47,925 nt of DNA from Clostridia bacterium (GTDB lineage Bacteria; Bacillota; Clostridia; Oscillospirales; Acutalibacteraceae), in NCBI GenBank assembly GCA_017480115.1, contig JAFVBH010000031.1, positions 1 through 47,925 of the forward strand, read 5' to 3'. The notes under the pieces are model-generated. The model was not told the DNA's origin, did not search any database, and worked only from the letters and a program-made list of their open reading frames with translations. The position numbers were made by a program, and so were the translations under genes. The stretch's first letter is position 1. Every line of letters starts with the position of its first letter. Positions 22,328-30,675 of this stretch are shown one piece after another.

Positions 22328-23237
22328 TGAATTAGAGCAACGTGCAATCGCCAGTTTAAAACTTGCGTCCGCCATGTCGCAGGAATACTACAGCAAACCG
22401 CTGATTATCACCTATTCCGGCGGCAAGGACAGCGAGGTCTTGCTTGACCTTGCCCTGCGGGCGGATATTGAATTTGAGGCGATCAATAATCACACAACTG
22501 CGGACGCGCCGCAAACCGTCTATCATATCCATGAAAAATTCTACGAATTAGATCAGCGTGGCATTCATACTGAAATCATCAAGCCGTCGTACAAAGGTAA
22601 GCCCGTCAGTATGTGGTCATTGATCCCGCAAAAGTCAATGCCGCCGACACGCCTTGTCCGATATTGCTGTGCTGTTCTGAAAGAACAGTCTGCATCGAAC
22701 AGATATATTGCAACGGGGGTGCGGGCTGCGGAAAGCGTAAGTCGCAGTAGGCGGGCGGCGTTTGAAGTGCTTGGAAAAACGGCAAAAATGCGCCTTAATT
22801 TTACATATACTCACGCCGCGGAGGTGTATGCCGATGCACATAGACATGACGAAATTTGGGATTGCAAATTAATATCATCAGCAAAGCAACATAAAAAGCT
22901 GGTTTGCAATCCGATCATCGATTGGGCAGACACTGATGTGTGGCGCTATATCTATGACAGGAAGATTAAATATAACCCAGTGTACAATAGGGGATATTTC
23001 CGTGTCGGATGCATTGGTTGCCCGCTGGCAACATACAGGATGAGGCTCAAAGAGTTTTCGGATTTTCCGGCATATAAGCAAATGTACATACACGCGTTTG
23101 ATCGGATGTTGGAAGTCAAAGCAGCTGCCGGTAAAAATACAAAATGGCGCAGCGGCGAGGATGTGTTTGCATGGTGGATCGGCGAAAATCCGAACCAAAT
23201 CAGCATTTTTGACGCTATGATGGAGGAATCGAAATGA
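22320..23237 (+). CDS. PAPS reductase / adenine-nucleotide alpha-hydrolase family protein
   Basis: 305 residues with the PP-loop ATP-pyrophosphatase signature (YSGGKDSEVLLDLAL, SGGKDS at residues 33-38) and a cysteine-containing C-terminal motif (VGCIGCPLATYRMRLKEF). This is the phosphoadenosine-phosphosulfate-reductase-like family, of which many phages carry a member; sulphur metabolism or nucleic-acid modification (as in DndC) are proposed roles for relatives. It follows the DNA methyltransferase gene, which fits a DNA-modification role, but no dnd genes are present. It overlaps the next gene by four bases. Confidence 0.88.
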   Translation: MIDELEQRAIASLKLASAMSQEYYSKPLIITYSGGKDSEVLLDLALRADIEFEAINNHTTADAPQTVYHIHEKFYELDQRGIHTEIIKPSYKGKPVSMWSLIPQKSMPPTRLVRYCCAVLKEQSASNRYIATGVRAAESVSRSRRAAFEVLGKTAKMRLNFTYTHAAEVYADAHRHDEIWDCKLISSAKQHKKLVCNPIIDWADTDVWRYIYDRKIKYNPVYNRGYFRVGCIGCPLATYRMRLKEFSDFPAYKQMYIHAFDRMLEVKAAAGKNTKWRSGEDVFAWWIGENPNQISIFDAMMEESK

Positions 23238-23593
23238 ACAGACTGACAGAATGGTGCGGTGATCATGCCGCTGTTGTAAATCATCACGAAAACTATATTG
23301 ATCGCCTCGCCGCCTACGAGGACACGGGGCTTGAGCCCGCCGAGGTCGCGGAGCTGGCAAAGGCAAAAGCCGACGGCCGCCTTGTGGCGCTACCGTGCAA
23401 GGTGGGGGATATTGTCTATTGGAACGCAGGTCTTTCCATTCGCGTATACCGCGTTCAAGGATTTATGATTGGTCAGGACAGCAAATTTAGACTTGATCTT
23501 GGAGGTTTCCAACCTGTTTATCCGTGGGAAGATCATATTTTTCTCACCCGCGAGGCAGCCGAGGCGGCGATAAAAGGAGCTAATTGTGAATAG
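23234..23593 (+). CDS. Early phage protein, unknown function
   Basis: 119 residues. A helical N-terminal module (ENYIDRLAAYEDTGLEPAEV) precedes a beta-rich module (PCKVGDIVYWNAGLSIRVYR) and a final helix with EAAEAAI. This combination is common in clostridial phages and has no assigned function. ATGA overlap with the upstream gene. Confidence 0.8.
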   Translation: MNRLTEWCGDHAAVVNHHENYIDRLAAYEDTGLEPAEVAELAKAKADGRLVALPCKVGDIVYWNAGLSIRVYRVQGFMIGQDSKFRLDLGGFQPVYPWEDHIFLTREAAEAAIKGANCE

Positions 23594-24017
23594 ACAGCCA
23601 GGAAATCTATATACAGTTTATGACAATAAGATAGATTTTCCGGTAATCGTTTGCGGTACGGTAAAGGAAGCGGCGCGTGCCATGGGCGTTAAAGTCTGCA
23701 CACTTTACAGTCTCACAAGCCGAAAACCACGTACACAAAAACGCTGGACTGTAATAAAAGTATCGCGAGTATTAGAGTTTCCGCAATTAGATACCGTTGG
23801 CAACCGTCTTGAATACGCTATTGCAAAATCCGGAAAAACAAAAACGTCATTTGCAAAGGAAATTCATGTTAGTCCAGCAACTGTATGCAATTGGTGCGCC
23901 GACAGACAAAAGATAGGAAAAACACGCCTATCGGATATTACGCGGATACTGAACATTACCCTTAAATTTTTGTTTGATACCGATAAAAAATTTGAGTGTG
24001 CCGTTGAGGAGTATTGA
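23586..24017 (+). CDS. Two-domain protein: YTVYDN module plus XRE-type HTH
   Basis: 143 residues from a GTG start overlapping the preceding stop. Residues ~7-58 (LYTVYDNKIDFPVIVCGT, then AARAMGVKVCTLYSL) are homologous to the protein at 25915, a small module resembling intron-encoded-endonuclease or NUMOD-like DNA-binding repeats. Residues ~70-130 are an XRE helix-turn-helix (KTSFAKEIHVSPATVCNW). A DNA-binding regulator is likely; target unknown. Confidence 0.75.
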   Translation: MNRQPGNLYTVYDNKIDFPVIVCGTVKEAARAMGVKVCTLYSLTSRKPRTQKRWTVIKVSRVLEFPQLDTVGNRLEYAIAKSGKTKTSFAKEIHVSPATVCNWCADRQKIGKTRLSDITRILNITLKFLFDTDKKFECAVEEY

Positions 24018-24018
24018 C

Positions 24019-24228
24019 ATGAATAACTACGAATATCTTACAGGATTGCCGCTTAAAGCGTTTGCAAAGGAGCTTGAAACCGAACTATGCTTAAAAATTC
24101 AAGGCGAAAGACAGCTATGCGAAAAAGGCAATGCGCCGCCGTTTTGCTGTTATGCCTGTGTTGTGAAATATCTGCAATCTGAACATAAAAAGGATGACAA
24201 TGATGATATACGGTTATATCAGGGTTAG
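24019..24228 (+). CDS. Small cysteine-containing phage protein
   Basis: 69 residues from ATG 24019 (GAGGAG upstream). Several cysteines (ELCLKIQ, RQLCEKGNAPPFCCYACV) suggest a metal site or disulphides. It overlaps the start of the recombinase gene. Not recognised. Confidence 0.6.
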   Translation: MNNYEYLTGLPLKAFAKELETELCLKIQGERQLCEKGNAPPFCCYACVVKYLQSEHKKDDNDDIRLYQG

Positions 24229-24835
24229 TTCCGATAAACATACAGTCGAAAATCAGAGATTTGAAATCAATAATTTCTGCAAGGCGCAAGGCATAAAGGT
24301 CGACGGGTGGATTGAAGAAACAATCAGCGGGACAAAAAACTATGACAAGCGAAAGCTCGGCAAACTCCTTAACAGAATACAGAAAGACGATATCATAATA
24401 TGCGCCGAGCTTTCCCGGCTTGGCAGAAATCTCTTTATGATCATGGAAATATTAAATATTTGCATGAATAAGGAATGTAAGGTCTGGACCATTAAAGATA
24501 ATTATCGGTTGGGCGATGATATTCAAAGTAAGGTTTTAGCATTTGCGTTTGGTTTATCAGCCGAGATCGAAAGAAATTTGATAAGCCAGCGAACAAAGGA
24601 GGCTTTAGCGCGAAAGAAATCAGAGGGAATCGTTCTCGGACGCCCCACAGGCAGAAAAAGTTCACACTGTAAACTTTCAGGTAAAGAGCAGACCATTCGT
24701 GATCTTCGTGCGCAGGGCGTAAGCAAAACACAAATAGCTAAAATTTTCAAGGTGAATAGAATGACCGTCGACAGATTTATTAAAACTAACCATTTGGAAA
24801 CAGCGGAAACGAAAGGAGCTGATACGAATGCGTGA
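24203..24835 (+). CDS. Serine recombinase (resolvase/invertase family)
   Basis: About 210 residues. The resolvase domain shows the catalytic serine region (YGYIRVSSDKHTVENQR), the ELSRLGRN motif, and the long E-helix (AFGLSAEIERNLISQRTKEA). The linker GIVLGRPTGRK leads to a C-terminal Hin-like HTH (SKTQIAKIFKVNRMTVDR), so it is complete. Other in-frame ATGs at 24194 and 24200 are possible; 24203 has the best spacing from AAGGA. Because the phage has a tyrosine integrase as well, this enzyme may invert or resolve DNA. Its sites were not identified. Confidence 0.9.
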   Translation: MIYGYIRVSSDKHTVENQRFEINNFCKAQGIKVDGWIEETISGTKNYDKRKLGKLLNRIQKDDIIICAELSRLGRNLFMIMEILNICMNKECKVWTIKDNYRLGDDIQSKVLAFAFGLSAEIERNLISQRTKEALARKKSEGIVLGRPTGRKSSHCKLSGKEQTIRDLRAQGVSKTQIAKIFKVNRMTVDRFIKTNHLETAETKGADTNA

Positions 24836-25274
24836 ACACATGGGACTTGCCCGCGGGAAGCGGGCGGACAATGGCGAGTGGGTGGAAGGATTTTATGTCT
24901 GTATAGGTAAATGGCATTATATCCTGACAGGGAAACTTGATATTACAAGAGGTTATCCGCTATTTGAATATTTTGAGGTTGACCCCGCCACCGTCGGCGA
25001 ATGCACCGGGCTGAAAGACAAAAACGAAACGCTGATCTTTGAGGGGGATATACTCCACCTTTGGGACACGGTAGTCGACTACGAGTGGTACGCAACCGTC
25101 CAATATGGGAATCCGCTTGCGCAATATGTCTGGGGATGGTGGCTTGTTCCGGTTAAAAAGTGCGAAGTCAACACCGACATTCTGTGCTGGATCGACATGG
25201 AGGAGAGCGGCGCGTATTGCGAGGTTATCGGCAACATCTACGACACCCCGGAGCTGATCGGAGGTAACGCATAA
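24828..25274 (+). CDS. YopX-family phage protein
   Basis: 148 residues with the YopX hallmarks: RADNGEWVEGFYVCIGKW, ATVGECTGLKDKNETLIFEG followed by DIL, and the terminal EVIGNIYDTPELI. YopX proteins are common in phages of Firmicutes and form a beta-barrel-like fold; function unknown. The ribosome site AAAGGAG overlaps the end of the recombinase gene. Confidence 0.9.
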   Translation: MREHMGLARGKRADNGEWVEGFYVCIGKWHYILTGKLDITRGYPLFEYFEVDPATVGECTGLKDKNETLIFEGDILHLWDTVVDYEWYATVQYGNPLAQYVWGWWLVPVKKCEVNTDILCWIDMEESGAYCEVIGNIYDTPELIGGNA

Positions 25275-25465
25275 TGCAGACAATTCTTTTTGTCGCCGCG
25301 ATCCTTGAGGTGTTGGCGGTCGTTTCCGTGGCTGGCATCGGCATATTTGTTGCCCTTTCCCTGCGCAAGGCGGTCAATGCAATAGCGGCAGATTTAGAGG
25401 AAATAGAGCCCGACACAGACGGCTGGGACGATTTTTCGGAAGGAGGTAACGGTAAATGCGACTGA
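25274..25465 (+). CDS. Small membrane protein (63 aa)
   Basis: One transmembrane helix at the N-terminus (ILFVAAILEVLAVVSVAG) and an acidic C-terminus (EEIEPDTDGWDDF). Start overlaps the YopX stop (TAATG). Unknown function. Confidence 0.6.
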   Translation: MQTILFVAAILEVLAVVSVAGIGIFVALSLRKAVNAIAADLEEIEPDTDGWDDFSEGGNGKCD

Positions 25466-25719
25466 TTGACGCGGACGAATTATGCAAAGACCGTGTATCA
25501 AATGATCCCGTTGTTATTGCGGCGAAATGCGCGCCCACAATCGATGCCGAGCCGGTGAGACACGGAGCATGGATCGCGCATAATTATCTCACGGGAAACG
25601 TACTGCTTGACGAAAACGAAACGTATTTGTGTTCCGTATGCCAAGTGCAGCGAACAAGAAGAAATAAATACAACTTCTGCCCCAACTGCGGCGCGAAGAT
25701 GGACGGAGGTGCGGAATGA
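25456..25719 (+). CDS. Zinc-ribbon phage protein
   Basis: 87 residues: RLIDADELC at the N-terminus and a four-cysteine zinc ribbon (CSVC ... CPNCGAKMDG) at the C-terminus. These proteins are widespread in clostridial phages, without a known role. GGAGGT ribosome site. Confidence 0.8.
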   Translation: MRLIDADELCKDRVSNDPVVIAAKCAPTIDAEPVRHGAWIAHNYLTGNVLLDENETYLCSVCQVQRTRRNKYNFCPNCGAKMDGGAE

Positions 25720-25922
25720 GCGTACTTATCAAAGGCATGGAGATGCCGAAAAGCTGCGAATGCTGCGGGCTTTTAATGAAGGTACAAAACCTGTGTGCTT
25801 ATTGCATGGCGACAGGCTTGCAGGTCAAGTACAGTGAGACGGATTTGAAGGACGGCATGTGTCCCCTCGTCGAAGTCCAGACCCCGCATGGGGATCTAAT
25901 CGGAGGTGCAAACAATGCCTAA
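25716..25922 (+). CDS. Small cysteine-rich phage protein
   Basis: 68 residues, beginning MSVLIKGMEMPKSCECCGLL, with six cysteines in C-x-CC, C-x-x-C and a single C, suggesting a zinc site. ATGA overlap with the upstream zinc-ribbon gene. Confidence 0.75.
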   Translation: MSVLIKGMEMPKSCECCGLLMKVQNLCAYCMATGLQVKYSETDLKDGMCPLVEVQTPHGDLIGGANNA

Positions 25923-26160
25923 ATCCCCAACATCGGGGCTGCGCGCATTCAAGGGCATGCGGGCGATGATCCTATACACAGTCTATGATAACAAAACCGA
26001 TTTGCCGGTGATCGTGGACGGCACGGCGTCGGAAGCGGCGAACGTCATGGGCATCACCGTCAACGGTCTGTATACGGCGGTCTGCCGTCAAAACAATCAT
26101 GAGCTGCGCCGCTGGACGATCTTAAAACGGACAAGGCGTCCGCGACCGGCTGCGCGCTGA
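25915..26160 (+). CDS. YTVYDN-module protein
   Basis: 81 residues from ATG 25915 (GGAGGTG upstream). LYTVYDNKTDLPVIVDGT, then ASEAANVMGITVNGLYTAV, matches the N-terminal domain of the protein at 23586, without the HTH part. Possibly a small DNA-binding protein. Confidence 0.7.
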   Translation: MPKSPTSGLRAFKGMRAMILYTVYDNKTDLPVIVDGTASEAANVMGITVNGLYTAVCRQNNHELRRWTILKRTRRPRPAAR

Positions 26161-26299
26161 TCCTATTACATTATATATAGAAATACACCCGAATTTTTCA
26201 AGCGGCGGCTGCCGCTTTCGGGCTTGTATTGGGTATTAAGAAATCGACGAAATCTAAAATTTATCTCTTTTCTTTGAGCGTGAAAAGGGAATGGGTCGA

Positions 26300-26335
26300 G
26301 GGAAAGGGAAAGCGGCAAGACGCTGTCCCTTTCCC
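26300..26335. promoter_or_regulatory. Hairpin upstream of the HUH replication gene
   Basis: GGGAAAGGG (26300-26308) and CCCTTTCCC (26327-26335) form a perfect nine-base stem with an 18-base loop, 30 bases before the HUH protein gene. It could be a double-strand origin hairpin or a regulatory mRNA structure. Another small hairpin (GCGGC/GCCGC) lies near 26203. The ~200-bp gap has no gene. Confidence 0.4.
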
Positions 26336-26364
26336 CGGGATAGCCCGGGAGGGAAGTGAAACAC

Positions 26365-27165
26365 ATGCAGCCATATCATTTTTTTATCAGAGAGAAAACC
26401 ATCGATCTGGGCAAGGAGTTCAAAGACGTGGATATTATCCCGTGCATCGGCGGCCGTCAGACGCCGGAGCAGAACCGCAGGCGCAAGCGGCATACGGAAT
26501 CTACACCGGCGCAGAAGAATCTAAATGACGAGCGTTCCAAACGCTATTTGATGTGGCTGATAAAAAAGAATTTCAGCTACGGCGATCTGCATATCACCCT
26601 TTCATACGACGACGCCCATATTCCGAACTCCAAGGAGGCGGCAAACAGAGAAGTGAAAAACTTCATGCGCAGGGTAAAGTATTGGCTGAAAAAGAACGGG
26701 ATCAGCGTCAAGAACTTCAAATACGTAATTATTACCGCAGTCTATTCCGCCGACGGCGAACCGGCGCGCGTACACCATCACATTCTGACGTCAAAGATTC
26801 ATGACCGCGACGCGATAGAAGATTTGTGGCATTGCGGCGCCGCCAACGCGGATCGTATCCGCAATTTCTATAACTCCATCAACAAATTGGCGGGCTATGT
26901 CGCCAAGCAGACGTCGGGCGATAAGCGCTGGTTCGCGTCCAAGAATCTTTCCAAACCGAAATCCTACAACGTGGACGGCGCGTACAAGCCCAAGGAGATC
27001 ACGCGGATATTGGAATATCACATTTTTGATCCGGCTTTTTGGGAAAAGCAGTACAAGGGTTGGGAGATCCTTGACCGCGACCGGGATATTAAAGTTACGT
27101 TCGACATCAACGACCGACCGTATATCCGGCTGCAGCTGCATAAGAAAGGGGCGACGCCGAGTTGA
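26365..27165 (+). CDS. HUH-endonuclease replication protein (REP_ORF2-G2P type)
   Basis: 266 residues from ATG 26365. The three Rep motifs are visible: motif I LHITLSY (75-81), motif II RVHHHIL with a His triad (137-139), and motif III AGYVAKQ with the likely nicking tyrosine Y178. This class resembles microvirus VP4 and filamentous-phage gpII replication proteins, which nick one strand to start rolling-circle synthesis. Here it is followed by a RusA resolvase and is the only replication initiator visible in the early region, so it may start phage DNA replication. No helicase domain is present. Confidence 0.82.
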   Translation: MQPYHFFIREKTIDLGKEFKDVDIIPCIGGRQTPEQNRRRKRHTESTPAQKNLNDERSKRYLMWLIKKNFSYGDLHITLSYDDAHIPNSKEAANREVKNFMRRVKYWLKKNGISVKNFKYVIITAVYSADGEPARVHHHILTSKIHDRDAIEDLWHCGAANADRIRNFYNSINKLAGYVAKQTSGDKRWFASKNLSKPKSYNVDGAYKPKEITRILEYHIFDPAFWEKQYKGWEILDRDRDIKVTFDINDRPYIRLQLHKKGATPS

Positions 27166-27551
27166 TCGAATTTACGTTACATACAGACCCGCCGCGCGTC
27201 ACGCATCAGCAACAGAAAACGGCGGTTGTCAACGGCAAACCGCGGCGGTACGATCCGCCGGAGCTGAAAGCTGCTCGCGCGCTGTTCGAGTGGCTTTTAA
27301 AGCGCTATGCGCCGCCAACGCCGATCACCGCGCCGGTGCGGCTGTTTGTGCAATGGCGGTTCCCGAAGGGCAGACACAAAGACGGCGAGTGGAAGATCAC
27401 GCGGCCGGATACGGACAACCTGCAAAAGCTGTTAAAAGACTGCATGACGGCGGTTGGCTTTTGGCGGGACGATTCTTATGTCGTGTCTGAAACGGCGGAA
27501 AAGATTTGGGCGACCAGTCCGGGAATTTATGTCAGAATCGAAACACTGTAA
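27162..27551 (+). CDS. rusA: RusA-type Holliday junction resolvase
   Basis: 129 residues. RusA cuts four-way junctions formed during phage replication or recombination. The catalytic acidic cluster is present in TRPDTDNLQKLLKDCM (D83, D85) and in GFWRDDSYV (D103, D104). The start is TTG 27162, overlapping the HUH gene stop (TTGA) and preceded by AAAGGGG. Its coupling to the HUH gene suggests a joint role in processing replication intermediates. Confidence 0.92.
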   Translation: MIEFTLHTDPPRVTHQQQKTAVVNGKPRRYDPPELKAARALFEWLLKRYAPPTPITAPVRLFVQWRFPKGRHKDGEWKITRPDTDNLQKLLKDCMTAVGFWRDDSYVVSETAEKIWATSPGIYVRIETL

Positions 27552-27563
27552 GGAGGGGGATCT

Positions 27564-27989
27564 ATGACGGCAAGGGAATATTTGGAGCAGGTCAAGCTTG
27601 CGAGAAAGGAAGTACGATATTGGGAATCCGTCGTGCTGAATCTGGAGCAGGACGCTACGGGGCTGTGTGGAATCAATTACGAAGATCGGCGCGTCATCGG
27701 TTCCGGCAGCTTCGGCAATCGGTACGATGATATTGCGCAGCAGCTGGATCGTGCGCAAAAGAAGCTGGAGGACGCGCGGCAGTGGTTTGCCGCCGTGGTC
27801 GGCTGGGTCAGCCGCGTGATCGAAGCCGTGCCGGACGCGGATCAAAAGCTCCTGCTGCAGCTGCGGTATGTTTCCTGTCTGCCATGGCAGGAGGTGTGTT
27901 GCGAAATGGGCTATTCGGAACGGAGCGTATACTACCTTCATAAGCGAGCGATTCAATCAATCGGTGAGCTGCCGGGAAATTTAAAGTAA
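27564..27989 (+). CDS. Sigma-70-like late transcription regulator (ArpU/DUF1492 type)
   Basis: 141 residues. A coiled-coil N-terminal half precedes a sigma region-4-like HTH (QLRYVSCLPWQEVCCEMGYS, then ERSVYYLHKRAI). Such proteins switch on late genes in phages of Firmicutes. It is the last gene before the packaging module and is followed by a 156-bp gap, consistent with that role. GGAGGGGG ribosome site. Confidence 0.83.
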   Translation: MTAREYLEQVKLARKEVRYWESVVLNLEQDATGLCGINYEDRRVIGSGSFGNRYDDIAQQLDRAQKKLEDARQWFAAVVGWVSRVIEAVPDADQKLLLQLRYVSCLPWQEVCCEMGYSERSVYYLHKRAIQSIGELPGNLK

Positions 27990-28095
27990 GTTTGCATTGT
28001 TTTGCAGTTCGATATGTGCTAAATTGATATTGTAGGAAGTCGGGAAATACCTCCGTAACGTGTAAATTTCTTTCCGTTTCCTCCAAACACTCCGC

Positions 28096-28127
28096 AAAGA
28101 ACAGTCTCCGCAACGAGGCTGTTCTTT
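28096..28127. terminator. Hairpin at the early-late boundary
   Basis: AAAGAACAG (28096-28104) and CTGTTCTTT (28119-28127) form a nine-base stem with a 14-base loop, between the late regulator and the HNH gene. It may end early transcription. No clear sigma-A promoter was seen in this gap, as would fit activator-dependent late transcription. Confidence 0.55.
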
Positions 28128-28145
28128 GTATCTTATTGTGAAGGT

Positions 28146-28466
28146 ATGAAAACGGCTGACCCATTCTATAAATCTAAACGCTGGCAGCAGAAACGCGCGC
28201 GCATATTACGTCGGGACGGCTATATGTGCCAGCTGTCTAAGCGCTATGGGAAGTGCGTCCCGGCAGACACAGTACACCATATTTTCCCTCGTGATGAATA
28301 TCCGGAATATCAGTGGGAGGACTGGAATTTAATCAGCGTTTCAGTTGACATGCACAATAAATTACATGATCGAAAAACAGGCAAATTGACCGCATACGGC
28401 TTTGAATTGATGCGAAAAACTGCGCAAAAATGCGAAATTCAATGCAAAAAAAATGCTCACGGATAA
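28146..28466 (+). CDS. HNH endonuclease of the packaging module
   Basis: 106 residues with DGYMCQL and the core motif VHHIFPRDEYPEYQWEDWNL followed by HNKLHD: paired His, central Asn and final His of the HNH nuclease fold. In HK97-like phages an HNH protein beside the terminase is required for packaging at cos sites, so this phage probably packages from cohesive ends. Confidence 0.92.
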   Translation: MKTADPFYKSKRWQQKRARILRRDGYMCQLSKRYGKCVPADTVHHIFPRDEYPEYQWEDWNLISVSVDMHNKLHDRKTGKLTAYGFELMRKTAQKCEIQCKKNAHG

Positions 28467-28572
28467 GTTACCCCGCCCTAACTTCATTATTTATTTTTAT
28501 TAAATGGGGAACGGAGGGGGGAGCCTTGTCCAACCGCGCGGGAATTTTTCGGAAAGGGGGTCGGGAAAGACC

Positions 28573-28935
28573 ATGAAACGAAACGCATGGAAAAAGTTGA
28601 TTACCGCAAATTGCGAGGCGGCCGGAACATACCGCCCGTATTTTGATCCCGTGATCGAAACTTTGGCGGGGATATTGGAACGGCGGGACGATGCGCAAAA
28701 ATTCTTCAAGAAGTCCGGCGGTGAGCTGATCGTTACCCATACAAACAAAAGCGGTGCAAAAAATTTAGAACAAAATCCGGCGATCCGGCTATTGAATGAT
28801 CTTAACCGCGACGCCCTCACATATTGGCGTGATCTCGGTCTGACACCGGCAGGGCTGAAAAAGATCGATGAACAGGCGATGAAGAAAAAGCGGAAATCTG
28901 CGTTAGCGGAGGCTTTGAAAGAGCTTGGCGGCTAA
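28573..28935 (+). CDS. terS: Terminase small subunit (P27 family)
   Basis: 120 residues from ATG 28573; the frame is open to ATG 28504, but that codon lacks a ribosome site. It has the P27-type sequence: AAGTYRPYFDPVIETLAGIL, then NLEQNPAIRLLNDLNRDAL and WRDLGLTPAGLKKI. It recognises phage DNA for packaging and recruits TerL. The end overlaps the TerL start by 11 bases. Confidence 0.88.
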   Translation: MKRNAWKKLITANCEAAGTYRPYFDPVIETLAGILERRDDAQKFFKKSGGELIVTHTNKSGAKNLEQNPAIRLLNDLNRDALTYWRDLGLTPAGLKKIDEQAMKKKRKSALAEALKELGG

Positions 28936-30658
28936 GTCATATAAAGACGTAGCCCTGCAATATGCGCAGGATGTTACCGCCGGTAAGATCATTTGCGGTA
29001 AGGAAGTTTTGCTTGCCTGTATTCGATTCAGCAAGGACTGCAAACGAGACGATTTAGAGCTGCGCACAAAAGAACCGGATTTCGTGATTGGCATTATTGA
29101 GCGGATCATGGTACACAAACAAGGCGAAGCGCTGGACGGTACGCCGCTGACGAATACGCCGCTGCTGCTGCAGCCATGGCAGATTTTTATAGTCTATAAT
29201 CTGCTCGGTTTTTATTATCGCGGCACCAACGTACGCCGATATAAAGAGGCGTTTATTTTTATACCCCGAAAGAACGGTAAAACACTGTTTGTCGCTGCGC
29301 TGGCGTTCGGGCTTGCCCTGCTGGAACGCAGGAGCGGCGCCAAAATTTATATCGTTGCCGCGTCGCTGGATCAGGCATGCCAAAGCTTCGAGGATATTCT
29401 TTATACGCTTCGTTATCGGCAAATGATTGAGGATTTCCGAGTACGGGATAATAACGCGGAGCATTCGATTAAGTGCGAATTTGAGGACGAGGACGGGCAG
29501 CCGTCCGGCAGCATCGAGATGCGGGCGCTGGCGTCAAACCCGGACGCACAGGATTCTTTTAACTGCAATATTGCGATTGCCGATGAGGTACACGCTTTTA
29601 AAAAAGCGGCGCAATATAACCGTTTCAAAGAAGCCGGAAAAGCCTATACGAACAAACTGATGATCGGCATTACCACGGCGGGTGACGACATAAATTCGTT
29701 CTGTTATCGCAGGCTGGATTACGCGGTTAAGGTCGTTACCGAGACTGTCAAGGACGATTCTCTGTTTGTGTTTGTGTCCCGCGCTGATACGGACGATAAA
29801 GGGAACTGTGATTTTACCAGCGCGATTCAGCAGCAAAAGGCTAACCCGTCTTACGGCGTCACGATCCGACCGTCTGACATTATGAACGACGCGTTGCAGG
29901 CACAGAATGATCCGCAGCAGCGCAAAGATTTTTTGTCACGCTCCATGAATATCTATACCAGCGCAATGAAAGCATGGTTTGATATTGAAGAGTTCCGCGC
30001 CAGCGATCAAAAATACAACTGGAAGCTTCAAGAGTTGGCAAAGCTGGGGATTGATTGGTACGGCGGCGCCGACTTGTCGCGTTTGTATGATTTGACCGCC
30101 GCTGCGCTGTACGGTAAATATAATGACGTTGACATTATCATTACCCATGCGTTTTTCCCCGTCGTTATGGCGGCAAGAAAAGCCGATGAGGATAATATTC
30201 CGTTGTTTGGCTGGAAGGATGACGGATGGCTGACAATGTGCAACAGTCCGACGGTCAACATCTCCGATATTGTTCACTGGTTTATAACCATGCGGCGCAT
30301 GGGCTTTCGGATTCGTCAGGTTGGGCATGACCGTAAATTTGCCGGAGAGGAATACTTTCCCGCCATGCGGAAAGCCGGGTTTAAGATTGTGGATCAGCCG
30401 CAATATTACTACCTGAAATCTCAGGGATTCCGACACATAGAGAAAGCGGCCAAGGACGGCAAGCTGTATTATCTGCATTCAGACGCCTATGAATATTGCG
30501 TTTCCAATGTGCGGGCAATTGAAAAAACGGACGACGCCGTACAATATGAAAAAATACAACCGGAGCATCGAATTGATCTGTTTGACGCTTCGGTTTTTGC
30601 GTGCGTTCGTATGCTTGACGGCGCGGCAAAACAGAAGAATTTAAACGAATGGTTTTAA
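28925..30658 (+). CDS. terL: Terminase large subunit
   Basis: 577 residues: the packaging motor. The ATPase domain has Walker A (RKNGKT, 115-120) and Walker B (IAIADE, 216-221); the C-terminal nuclease domain shows YGGADLSRLYDLTAAAL and HRIDLFDASVFACVRML. TTG 28925 is taken as the start since the protein-like frame begins exactly there, overlapping terS. Length is normal for the HK97/P27-partnered family. Confidence 0.96.
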   Translation: MAAKSYKDVALQYAQDVTAGKIICGKEVLLACIRFSKDCKRDDLELRTKEPDFVIGIIERIMVHKQGEALDGTPLTNTPLLLQPWQIFIVYNLLGFYYRGTNVRRYKEAFIFIPRKNGKTLFVAALAFGLALLERRSGAKIYIVAASLDQACQSFEDILYTLRYRQMIEDFRVRDNNAEHSIKCEFEDEDGQPSGSIEMRALASNPDAQDSFNCNIAIADEVHAFKKAAQYNRFKEAGKAYTNKLMIGITTAGDDINSFCYRRLDYAVKVVTETVKDDSLFVFVSRADTDDKGNCDFTSAIQQQKANPSYGVTIRPSDIMNDALQAQNDPQQRKDFLSRSMNIYTSAMKAWFDIEEFRASDQKYNWKLQELAKLGIDWYGGADLSRLYDLTAAALYGKYNDVDIIITHAFFPVVMAARKADEDNIPLFGWKDDGWLTMCNSPTVNISDIVHWFITMRRMGFRIRQVGHDRKFAGEEYFPAMRKAGFKIVDQPQYYYLKSQGFRHIEKAAKDGKLYYLHSDAYEYCVSNVRAIEKTDDAVQYEKIQPEHRIDLFDASVFACVRMLDGAAKQKNLNEWF

Positions 30659-30675
30659 TTTAAGAGGGATTATTT

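Noticed and set aside
24203..24835. Serine recombinase as evidence for a separate transposon or ICE
   Set aside because: It is embedded in the early phage operon with overlapping neighbours and no terminal repeats or other mobile-element genes.
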